From: Isosphaeraceae bacterium | GTDB lineage: Bacteria > Planctomycetota > Planctomycetia > Isosphaerales > Isosphaeraceae | Reading direction: 5' to 3' | Length of the DNA stretch: 64,000 nucleotides | NCBI GenBank assembly: GCA_026004735.1 | Contig: BPJS01000001.1 | Span: 4,110,859-4,174,858, forward strand | The notes under the pieces: generated by a model | What the model was told of the DNA's origin: nothing | Databases searched by the model: none | Seen by the model: the letters and a program-made list of their open reading frames with translations, nothing else | Part shown: positions 36,956 through 44,760 of the stretch, in pieces | Position numbering within the stretch: position 1 is the stretch's first letter | How the letters are laid out: every line of letters starts with the position of its first letter | Translations under genes and position numbers: made by a program

Positions 36956-37013
36956 GCCACATTCCGCTAGATTGTTTGCTTTGCCGAACAGAGAAGTGAG
37001 AGAGAGATCCGTC

Positions 37014-37622
37014 ATGGCCAAGTCCCCTGCCAAGCCCACGGCCGCCAAGTCCAAACCTAAGGCCAAAACCGGTCCGAAGCCGGCCCCCGTGATCCCCCGG
37101 CAACCCGGCGTCGAGCGACGCAAGAATCACCCCCTCCGCGCCCAGAACGGCTACATGCGGGTCATCCTGACCCACAAGGTTGACAAATTGGGAGGTCCGG
37201 GCGATCTGGTCAAAGTTCGTCCAGGTTATGCGCGAAACTATCTGATTCCTCAAGGGTTGGCGACATTTGCCACGCCGCACAATGTTCGGATGGTGGAGAA
37301 GCATCGGGAACGGTTGCGGCAGTTGGAGGAGGCCAAGCGGGCGGACTTGCAGAATCTGGCCGCGCAGATTGCCCAGCGTTCGATTTCAATCGAAGCCAAC
37401 GCCAACGCCGAGGGCCATCTCTACGGTTCGGTGACGGCGGCGATGATCGCCACCGCGCTGCGTGCTGAAAACTTGCCGGTCGAGGAAGAGAATGTGCGCA
37501 TGGAAGCACCGATTCGCGAGCTGGGCCTCTACACAATCCCGCTTTCACTGGGTCTCGAAGTCACGACCGAGATCAAGCTGTGGGTCGTGCCCACCCACAC
37601 GGACGAGGTTCCGGCCAGCTAG
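37014..37622 (+). CDS. rplI: 50S ribosomal protein L9 with basic N-terminal extension
   Basis: A 202-residue L9. The canonical protein begins at MRVILTHKVDKLGGPGDLVK (Met48) and shows VRPGYARNYLIPQGLA, the L9 signature, with the C-terminal domain ending LWVVPTH. Residues 1-47 are a Lys/Pro/Ala-rich extension (SPAKPTAAKSKPKAKTGPK). ATG 37014 has AGAGAGA upstream. ATG 37155 would give the ordinary form, and the frame is open in both cases. Confidence 0.94.
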   Translation: MAKSPAKPTAAKSKPKAKTGPKPAPVIPRQPGVERRKNHPLRAQNGYMRVILTHKVDKLGGPGDLVKVRPGYARNYLIPQGLATFATPHNVRMVEKHRERLRQLEEAKRADLQNLAAQIAQRSISIEANANAEGHLYGSVTAAMIATALRAENLPVEEENVRMEAPIRELGLYTIPLSLGLEVTTEIKLWVVPTHTDEVPAS

Positions 37623-37834
37623 GTAGAGGTGTGTGCCGATTACGGTTTTTCCTGGTCTCGGTCTTCGGTTGATCGATCGGAGCGGCTGCGGGACCGCGCA
37701 CGGTTTGGCGTGGGCATGCTTGGCTTTGAGTTGGACCGACCCGGCAGCCGCTGCCGATGAGATTCGCGAGCGGAGCTGCTCTTCTTGTCCGCGGTCGGGA
37801 TAGGAGCGATTTTTTTGGGGAGGTGGAAGCAGTC

Positions 37835-39232
37835 ATGGCCAACGGATCGGCCGATTCGACCCGTCGCCCGTCGGCTCTGGCTGAAGAGCGTCTTCCTCCC
37901 CAGAACCTGGATGCCGAGCGGGGCGTGCTGGCTGGGCTAATTCTTGATAACGCCACGCAGCACGAGGTGATGCCGATCCTGCGGGCCGAGGATTTCTACC
38001 GCGACAGTCACCAGATTATTTTCCGCGCCATCCGGGATCTGTACGAACTGCGCCGGCCGGTCGATGCGATCATCCTGACCGATGAGCTGCATCGTCGCCA
38101 GGAGTACGAGCGCGTCGGGGGCGACGAGGCGATCGACGCGATCCTGGCCAGCGTGCCTCATGCGGCCAACACGCGTGAGTACGCGGCGATCGTGTTGGAG
38201 AAGTCGATTACGCGGCAGTTGATCGAGGGGGCGAACCAGATCCTTCGGGACAGTTACTCCAACACCCGGTCGGCCGAGGAGTTGCTCGAAACGGCCGAGC
38301 GATTGATCTACCGGATCGCCGAGGAGCGGGCCGTCGGAGATACGGTCGAGCTACGCGAGATCGTTCACAAGGCGATGGAGCGGATTGCGCATCGCTCCGA
38401 GGAACGGCACCACCTGTCTGGTCTACCCAGCGGACTGTACGACCTGGACGATATCACCGGGGGGTTTCAAGACTCTCAGCTCATTATCCTTGCGGCCCGC
38501 CCCAGCATGGGGAAGACGGCGCTGGCGTTGAACATCTGCGACCATGTGGCCGTTGAGCAGGGGGCCGGGGTGTTATTTGTCAGCCTGGAGATGGCCCAGC
38601 TCGAATTGGCCGAACGGCTGCTCTGCTCGCGTTCCCGGATCGATGGCGACAAGCTCCGCAAGGGAAAAGCGCTCGGCACGCGGGAGATGGCCCAGTTGAG
38701 CCAGGCCTACGACGTGCTCCACGGAGCCCCGCTGTTCATCGACGATACGCCGGCGCGGAACATGCTCCAGATCACGGCCAACGCGCGTCGGCTCTCGATG
38801 CGGAACAAGATCGGGCTGATCGTGGTCGACTACATTCAGTTGATCGAGCCGGAGAGCCACGAGTCGCGCGAGAGCCGCCAGGAACAGATTGCCAAGATCA
38901 GCCGTCGTCTCAAGTCGCTGGCCCGGGAGTTGAAGGTTCCGGTCCTGGCTCTGTCGCAGTTGAACCGGGCGGTCGAAAATCGCGAGGATCGCCGGCCCCG
39001 CATGGCAGACCTCCGGGAGTCGGGCGCGATCGAGCAGGACGCCGATATCGTGCTCCTGCTCCATCGCCCTGAGTACTATGATCCCAACGACCAGCCAGGG
39101 ATCGCCGAGTTGATCGTCGCCAAGAATCGAAGCGGGCGAACCGATTCGGTCAAACTGACATTCCTGAAGAACTACATGAAGTTTGAAAACCTGGCGACGG
39201 TTGCCGAGCCGATCGACGCCGCGACGTTCTGA
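37835..39232 (+). CDS. dnaB: Replicative DNA helicase DnaB
   Basis: A 465-residue hexameric helicase. The N-terminal domain is PPQNLDAERGVLAGLILDN; Walker A is LAARPSMGKTALALN, Walker B is LIVVDYIQLI, and the C-terminal RecA core contains SGAIEQDADIVLLLHRPEYYD. ATG 37835 follows GGGGAGGTGG. The gap of 212 bp after rplI holds no clear terminator. No intein or insertion is present. Confidence 0.96.
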   Translation: MANGSADSTRRPSALAEERLPPQNLDAERGVLAGLILDNATQHEVMPILRAEDFYRDSHQIIFRAIRDLYELRRPVDAIILTDELHRRQEYERVGGDEAIDAILASVPHAANTREYAAIVLEKSITRQLIEGANQILRDSYSNTRSAEELLETAERLIYRIAEERAVGDTVELREIVHKAMERIAHRSEERHHLSGLPSGLYDLDDITGGFQDSQLIILAARPSMGKTALALNICDHVAVEQGAGVLFVSLEMAQLELAERLLCSRSRIDGDKLRKGKALGTREMAQLSQAYDVLHGAPLFIDDTPARNMLQITANARRLSMRNKIGLIVVDYIQLIEPESHESRESRQEQIAKISRRLKSLARELKVPVLALSQLNRAVENREDRRPRMADLRESGAIEQDADIVLLLHRPEYYDPNDQPGIAELIVAKNRSGRTDSVKLTFLKNYMKFENLATVAEPIDAATF

Positions 39233-39316
39233 CGGCCCGGTAGAGGGAACCCCCGCGATCATCTAGGGGCGATCCCTTGTGCTGCTGGATCCTCGGTTGG
39301 CCGCAATCGGAAACAT

Positions 39317-39340
39317 CGCGGCGCATTGGTTTGCGCCGCG
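39317..39340. other. 8-bp perfect inverted repeat downstream of dnaB
   Basis: CGCGGCGC (39317-39324) and GCGCCGCG (39333-39340) flank an 8-base AT-richer loop. No T-run follows on either strand, so a classical terminator is doubtful, but the site lies between the convergent dnaB and metallopeptidase genes. Confidence 0.35.
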
Positions 39341-39443
39341 TGGCGGTCCCTCGAGAGTCGGGAACATGCGGCTCGAACGATCTCTCGACTGATGCTGGTG
39401 CCAGGCCCGATCGACCACCCAGGTTTCGGGTGTCGGGCCGAGG

Positions 39444-40823
39444 CTACGGCGACAACGACGGCGCCGAGGGGGCCGTGGCCCGTCGAATCAAGGTCAGTTG
39501 AGGTTTGAGGGCAGGGTCGGCGTCGAAGATGAGCTCGACCCCGCCGTCGGTCGAGTCCACAGGAATCCATACGTAACGGCATGAGGTGGGAACGGCGCTC
39601 CAGGACAGATGCTGGCCGGGATCGAGCCGTTCGAACCGTGGGCACTCGGCCGCGAGGGCCTGGGAGGTTGCCCAACCGCGAAACAGTTCGTCGAACGACA
39701 CCCCGAAGGTCGCCTCCAAGTTGGCGACGCCCGACCGAGGCGCCATGACCAGGGCATCGAGCGCGTCCGGTCCGCCCTGGGCCACACACCAGCGAAGGAA
39801 CAGATACGCCGCGCCACGGTGTCCGTGGCTGCGAAACAGACCCCGGCCATAATAGTCGTCGACGACGAGGGAAAAGGCTGAGGGGTCGGCCAGGTAGGCC
39901 TGCACCCGATGCAGCACGTTGGATCGCGACAGCCCCAGCTCGTCCTCGACCAGATGGGCCAGTGCTTCGTCGATCCAGCCCTCCTCTTCGACGCCGGCCC
40001 CCAGGATCACCCGCCGCGTGACGAGAATCGCGTGGGCGTATTCGTGGGCCAGCACAGTTCGCAGGTGGGGACCGGCCGTCAGGCGTGGGTGGAGGCAGAC
40101 CATGTCGGCCTGATTACCTAAGGGGGGAGCAATTCGCCGGTCGAAATCGGCCGGACGGGTGTAGCCGTCGACCGGATCGGTCGCCGACGCCACGCAGCCG
40201 ACTGCCCGAGAGAAGAGCACGGTGAGCCGTTCGTCGTGATCGACATCGGCGGCCGAGCCAAAGCGGGAAGCCAGCGCTGGCCAGATCACCGAGTCGAAGG
40301 TTCGAACGACGTCCTGGAGGGTTGGGCTGGCCACGGCGTCCAGGTCGTCCTGGTCAACGTAGACCTGAACCCGCTGGCCTAAGGCTCGGAGCTGCGCGGA
40401 GCGGGATTCGTAGTTGGCGGGGCTGGCCGGATCTCCGGGACGGGCCAGGAGGTAAAAGACGCGGTGGTTCGGTGGTCGGGAGACGGCCGGTTCGGGCAGC
40501 CGCACCGGCTCGGCCTCCGCGCCGTGAAGTGTCACGGTGAGAGGCTCGGAGGCGAGCGGCTCGGGCGGAGTCTGGGTGTCGGCGGCGGCTCGGACTTCCA
40601 AACGGACCCGGCCGGTTCGCGTTTGCCGAGCGGCCAGTGAGACGACGGCCAGATAGCCCGATTCGGCAGACCCTGCCGGCAAGTGAATCCGTGCCTGCCC
40701 GTCCTCGACCCGAACCGGGATAACACGGTCCGAGGGAGGGCCGGCGTCAGATCCCGGGGTGGTGATGTTCGGCAGACTGGAAGCGGCCGCGATCCAGACC
40801 AGGGCCGCCATCGCCCGCGCCAT
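39444..40823 (-). CDS. Secreted HExxH metallopeptidase-like protein
   Basis: A 459-residue exported protein: signal MARAMAALVWIAAASS. The zinc site is LAHEYAHAI, and 15-20 residues later EEGWIDEALAHLVE supplies a further Glu, the layout of gluzincins such as the M30/hyicolysin-like group. A beta domain precedes it (about 30-130). ATG 40823 has GAGGG seven bases upstream; a TTG at 40865 is the alternative. An extracellular or periplasmic protease is likely. The substrate is unknown. Confidence 0.8.
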   Translation of the reverse strand: MARAMAALVWIAAASSLPNITTPGSDAGPPSDRVIPVRVEDGQARIHLPAGSAESGYLAVVSLAARQTRTGRVRLEVRAAADTQTPPEPLASEPLTVTLHGAEAEPVRLPEPAVSRPPNHRVFYLLARPGDPASPANYESRSAQLRALGQRVQVYVDQDDLDAVASPTLQDVVRTFDSVIWPALASRFGSAADVDHDERLTVLFSRAVGCVASATDPVDGYTRPADFDRRIAPPLGNQADMVCLHPRLTAGPHLRTVLAHEYAHAILVTRRVILGAGVEEEGWIDEALAHLVEDELGLSRSNVLHRVQAYLADPSAFSLVVDDYYGRGLFRSHGHRGAAYLFLRWCVAQGGPDALDALVMAPRSGVANLEATFGVSFDELFRGWATSQALAAECPRFERLDPGQHLSWSAVPTSCRYVWIPVDSTDGGVELIFDADPALKPQLTLIRRATAPSAPSLSP

Positions 40824-41015
40824 GACCAGCCCTCTGCGCGTTCGGCGACCCGAGGCCGCGGACAACGCCTCCGCCGCCTCGACCCGCTCTCCACCGAACC
40901 CGACCTAGAGATCGGCCGAGCCGCCCGGCCAACTTCAAACGACCCGGCCGGTCAGGCAGAGTCTTAGGATGATCGCGGTTGCGACGGCCGGTCGCGCAAG
41001 AGCCGATCGCGTCCC

Positions 41016-41044
41016 TTGTTCTCGTTGGTTCGCGGGGGTATGAT
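41016..41044 (+). promoter_or_regulatory. Promoter of tRNA-Leu
   Basis: TTGTTC (41016-41021), a 17-base spacer and TATGAT (41039-41044). The expected start near 41051 leaves a 5' leader of about 60 bases for RNase P to remove. Confidence 0.6.
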
Positions 41045-41110
41045 TCTCCATCCACGGTCTCGCCGGTGCGACGTTAACGCCTTGCCGGCTGGACCATTGC
41101 GATGGCGATC

Positions 41111-41197
41111 GCCGGAGTGGCGGAATTGGCAGACGCGCTAGCTTGAGGGGCTAGTGGGCTAACCATGCCCGTGCAGGTTCAAGTCCTGTCTCCGGCA
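41111..41197 (+). tRNA. tRNA-Leu (anticodon GAG)
   Basis: An 87-base class II tRNA with a long variable arm. Acceptor GCCGGAG pairs with CTCCGGC, the anticodon stem is CTAGC/GCTAG around loop TTGAGGG (anticodon GAG, reading CUC), and the T-loop is TTCAAGT. The CCA is not encoded. Confidence 0.96.
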
Positions 41198-41264
41198 TCT
41201 TGAGTCCAACGTGAGCCGTTCCGCGCCCACGCTGGCAATTCCGCTGGCATCGGACGCCTAGCGC

Positions 41265-42113
41265 TTAGGACGAGAGCAAAACCTCGATCGCCTCCAGGGC
41301 GGCGCGTGCCCCGATTGGCAAGGCGATGTGGGTCGGGTCCGGGACTTCCGGCTCGCGGGGATTGATCCGGATGAGCGTGCCCTGGAATTGGCGGACGGCT
41401 CGCTCGGAGATGAGGCGGATCGTCGGGATGGCCAGCCCGGCGCCACATTCGATGATTACCAGGCGCGCTGATCGGATCTCGTTGAGCCAGCGGCTCAGAT
41501 GAGCCTCTTGAGCCGCGGTCCGGGCTGGATCCCAGCCGGCGTCGCCAAACATCAGGATGTTGGGGCGTTGGAGTGATCCGCACCGCGGGCATCGCGGCAG
41601 AGGTTCGCGGGCACGCAAGGTATCCAAGTCGATCTCGATCGTGGTCGAATCGGCTCTCACGATTCCAATCCCGCAGCCGTCGAGACATTGGAGGTGATGG
41701 ATCGAGCCGTGGACCTCGACGATCCGCTGTGGTTCGAATCCGGCCGCCTCGAACTGCCCATCGACGTTGGACGTGACGACAAAGTGGCCGAGCGGCATCC
41801 GGGTCGCCCAGGACCGTAGCAGGGCATAGCCGGCATGGGGCCGCGCGGCGCGGTAGAGATGGAGCCGGTGGCCGTAAAAGCCCCAGGCCAGGCTCGGGTC
41901 GGCGCGAAACCATCGCGGGTTGGCCAGCGACGGGAAATCCAGGCCGAGCCGGGCCAGCGGTGGGTAGGCCTTCCAGAAGCCGTCGCGACCTCGGAAATCG
42001 GGCAAACCAGAATCGACGCCCATGCCCGCGCCGGCGGTGATGAGCAAGGCGTCGGCCTGGCGAATCGCCCCAGCGGCCCGCTCGAGATCGGCGCGGCGGC
42101 GGGCATCGTTCAT
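41265..42113 (-). CDS. Sir2-family NAD-dependent protein deacylase
   Basis: A 282-residue sirtuin. The NAD-binding GAGMGVDSGLPDFRG, TSNVDGQFEAAGF and the catalytic His in VEVHGSIHHLQC are visible. Cysteine pairs (CLDGC and CPRCG) form the zinc site. The GAGMGVDSG variant is common in bacterial sirtuins not close to CobB. It is 18 bp downstream of the radical SAM gene, so the two are probably co-transcribed. Confidence 0.9.
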   Translation of the reverse strand: MNDARRRADLERAAGAIRQADALLITAGAGMGVDSGLPDFRGRDGFWKAYPPLARLGLDFPSLANPRWFRADPSLAWGFYGHRLHLYRAARPHAGYALLRSWATRMPLGHFVVTSNVDGQFEAAGFEPQRIVEVHGSIHHLQCLDGCGIGIVRADSTTIEIDLDTLRAREPLPRCPRCGSLQRPNILMFGDAGWDPARTAAQEAHLSRWLNEIRSARLVIIECGAGLAIPTIRLISERAVRQFQGTLIRINPREPEVPDPTHIALPIGARAALEAIEVLLSS

Positions 42114-42131
42114 GGCGTCAGGCGTCTCCGA

Positions 42132-43205
42132 TCAATCCACCTCGAAGAGGGTTCCTTGAGTCTCGACCCCGGGCCGGCGAAAGGCGAGCGTCGAGAGCGT
42201 CGGCGATCGCTGGTTCAGACCCGCGCGGAGGCAGGCCACCCGGAACATGGTGGCGATGGCCTCGGCGATCGGTCCGTCGCCGCGCATCCGGTGGCCGAAG
42301 CGGGGATCGTTGAGCGCGCCGCCTCGCATGGCCCGCAGGCGTTGCAAAACCCTGGGCTTGCGCGCCGGCAGGTGGCGGTCCAGCCAATCCTCGAACAGAC
42401 CCGCGACAGCGCCGGGCAGCCGAAGCAGGACCGAGTGAGCGCAGGTGGCTCCCGCCTGAGCGGCGGCTGCGACGATCGCCGGGATTTCCGAATCCGTTAG
42501 TCCCGGGATGACCGGTGCGAGCATCAGTCCGGTCGGAATGCCGGCGCGAGCCAGGTCGGCCATCGCCGCCAGCCGCTGCCGGGGTAGCGAGGCGCGGGGT
42601 TCGAGGGCCCGGGCCAGCCGGGGATCGAGCGTCGTGATCGAAAGAAAGACGATCACGGCGCGATGCTCGGCCAGACGCGCCAAGAGGTCGATATCGCGGG
42701 TGATGAGCTGGCTCTTGGTGACGATGCCGACCGGATTGCGGAACTCGACGAGAACCTCCAGACAGCGCCGCGTGATCTGCAACTCGCGCTCGAGCGGCTG
42801 ATAGGGATCGGTCACCCCGCTCAAGGCCAGCGGCCGCGGCACCCAGCTCCGAGATTCGAGCGCCCGCCGCAGCAGTGTCGGGGCGTCGGGCTTAGCGAGG
42901 ATCCGCGATTCAAAATCCAGGCCGGCCGAGTATCCCAGATATTCATGAGTCGGCCGGGCGTAACAGTAGATGCAGCCGTGCTCGCAGCCGCGATACGGAT
43001 TGAGGCTAGCATCAAAGCCCACGTCGGGACTCTCGTTGGTCGCAATGATCGACCGCGTCCGATCGGCGATCCACTCGGTGACCAGTCGCGGCGGTTCGTC
43101 GTCCGGGTCGAGAGGCAACGGTTCGTGTTCGTGCCTGATCCGGTCGAAACGGCTGGGCGGGTTCGAGTCCGCCCCCCGACCCACCAGCCTGACGGGACGA
43201 CTCAT
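42132..43205 (-). CDS. PA0069-family radical SAM protein
   Basis: A 357-residue radical SAM protein. The cluster motif is NPYRGCEHGCIYCYARPTHE (CxxxCxxC), the PA0069-family form, and LSITTLDPRLARALEPRA lies in the barrel. The family's reaction is unknown to me. ATG 43205 lies just after GGAGGGGGG; ATGs at 43247 and 43256 would add about 15 residues. Upstream there is an imperfect palindrome at 43248-43268. It leads a two-gene unit with the sirtuin. Confidence 0.9.
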   Translation of the reverse strand: MSRPVRLVGRGADSNPPSRFDRIRHEHEPLPLDPDDEPPRLVTEWIADRTRSIIATNESPDVGFDASLNPYRGCEHGCIYCYARPTHEYLGYSAGLDFESRILAKPDAPTLLRRALESRSWVPRPLALSGVTDPYQPLERELQITRRCLEVLVEFRNPVGIVTKSQLITRDIDLLARLAEHRAVIVFLSITTLDPRLARALEPRASLPRQRLAAMADLARAGIPTGLMLAPVIPGLTDSEIPAIVAAAAQAGATCAHSVLLRLPGAVAGLFEDWLDRHLPARKPRVLQRLRAMRGGALNDPRFGHRMRGDGPIAEAIATMFRVACLRAGLNQRSPTLSTLAFRRPGVETQGTLFEVD

Positions 43206-43247
43206 CGATCCCCCCCTCCGAAGTGGCGAAGCCCGGTCCTCGATCAT

Positions 43248-43268
43248 GGTACACATGAACAGTATACC
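43248..43268. promoter_or_regulatory. Candidate operator upstream of the radical SAM/sirtuin unit
   Basis: A 21-bp imperfect palindrome with arms GGTACAC and GTATACC around a 7-base centre. It lies at the 5' end of the unit. Some SOS-type boxes have similar GTAC/GAAC content, but no regulator can be named. Confidence 0.3.
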
Positions 43269-43303
43269 GAGGCTGGCTGGCGGTGTGGTGCGGCCGACGG
43301 GGC

Positions 43304-44758
43304 TCAGGTCAGGATTTCGGTCAGGATGCGGCCGGAGACGTCGGTGAGTCGGAAGTCGCGGCCCTGGAAGCGGTAGGTGAGCCGGGTGTGGTCAATGCCC
43401 ATAAGGTGGAGCAGCGTGGCGTGGAGGTCGTGGACCGAGACGGGGTTTTCGACGGCCTGGTAGCCGAGTTCATCGGTAGCGCCGAGGCTCGATCCGCCGC
43501 GGATCCCAGCGCCGGCCAGCCAGATGGAGAAGCCCTGGATGTGGTGGTCGCGGCCGTCGCCCTGGGCCATGGGGGTGCGGCCGAATTCGCCGCCCCAGAG
43601 GACCAGAGTATCGTCGAGCAGGCCGCGCTGTTTGAGGTCGATCAGCAGGGCGGCCGAGGCGCGATCGACCTCGCGGGCCGTGCCGGCGATGTGTTCCTTG
43701 ATAGCGCCGTGATGGTCCCAGTCGCGGTGGTAAAGCTGGATGAAGCGGACGCCGCGTTCGGCGAGCCGTCGCGCGAGCAGGCAATTGGCGGCGAAGGATC
43801 CGTCGTTGCCCTCCGTGCCGTAGAGCTGGCGGATGTGCCGTGGCTCGCCGGAGATGTCCATCAGGTCGGGGACGCTGGTCTGCATTCGGAAGGCGGTCTC
43901 GTAGGCGTTGATCCGGGTGGTGATCTCGGGGTCGTCGAGCTCGAGGTCGGCCAGGGCATTCAGGCGGCTGATCGTTTCGACCAAGTCGTGCTGGCGGGAC
44001 GGGTTGACGCCCGGTGGGTTGGCCAAGTAGAGCACCGGATCGCCCTTGGAGCGGAATTCGACGCCCTGGAACCGGCTGGGCAGGAAGCCGCTGTGCCATT
44101 GGCGGGCGGCGATGGGCTGGGCTTGGCCGAACTGACCGGTGGAGGTGAGGACGACGAAGCCGGGCAGGTCGTCGGTTTCGCTGCCGAGGCCATAGAGGAG
44201 CCAGGACCCCAGTGCGGGGCGCCCGGAGATGGTAGTCCCCGTATTCATAAAGGTGTGGGCGGGATCGTGGTTGATCGCCTCGGTGGTCATCGACCGGATG
44301 ATGCAAAGCTCGTCGGCAACTCGGACCAGCTCCGGAAAGATGGCCGCGATCCGCTGCCCGGACTGACCACATCGGATGAACGGATGCTGAGGGGCAAAGC
44401 ATTTGAGCTCCGCCCCTTGAAGTTGAGCGATGGGTTTGCCCTGGGTGAAAGATTCGGGCATGGGCTGGCCGTGCATCCGAGCCAGGGTGGGTTTTTCGTC
44501 GAAGGTTTCGAGGTGGCTGGGGCCTCCGGCCATGTAGAGCTGGATGATCCGTCTGGCCCTGGGTGGGACGTGGGGCGTGCGGACCACGCCGGGCCAGCGG
44601 CGGGCGGAGTCGCCGCCGAGGGTGGGCCGCGTAAGCAGATCGACGAGAGCCATTGAGCCGATGCCGTAAGCCGTCCCCCGGCGCAGGAAGGCGCGCCGGC
44701 CGATCCGCCGGAGGTGATCGACCGGATCGAGGGGATTGCCCGGGGGAGGCCCAAGCAT
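43304..44758 (-). CDS. DUF1501 Tat-exported protein
   Basis: A 484-residue DUF1501 protein with a twin-arginine-like signal (RRAFLRRGTAYGIGSMALVDLL). Signatures are LYMAGGPSHLETFDEKP, the mid-region HDPAHTFMNTGT and WGGEFGRTPMAQGDGRDHH, which resemble an alkaline-phosphatase/sulfatase-like core. It is the standard partner of PSD1/DUF1553 proteins in Planctomycetota. The start ATG 44758 is two bases after the PSD1 stop. The function of the pair is not established; secretion of both suggests a periplasmic role. Confidence 0.93.
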   Translation of the reverse strand: MLGPPPGNPLDPVDHLRRIGRRAFLRRGTAYGIGSMALVDLLTRPTLGGDSARRWPGVVRTPHVPPRARRIIQLYMAGGPSHLETFDEKPTLARMHGQPMPESFTQGKPIAQLQGAELKCFAPQHPFIRCGQSGQRIAAIFPELVRVADELCIIRSMTTEAINHDPAHTFMNTGTTISGRPALGSWLLYGLGSETDDLPGFVVLTSTGQFGQAQPIAARQWHSGFLPSRFQGVEFRSKGDPVLYLANPPGVNPSRQHDLVETISRLNALADLELDDPEITTRINAYETAFRMQTSVPDLMDISGEPRHIRQLYGTEGNDGSFAANCLLARRLAERGVRFIQLYHRDWDHHGAIKEHIAGTAREVDRASAALLIDLKQRGLLDDTLVLWGGEFGRTPMAQGDGRDHHIQGFSIWLAGAGIRGGSSLGATDELGYQAVENPVSVHDLHATLLHLMGIDHTRLTYRFQGRDFRLTDVSGRILTEILT

Positions 44759-44760
44759 GA

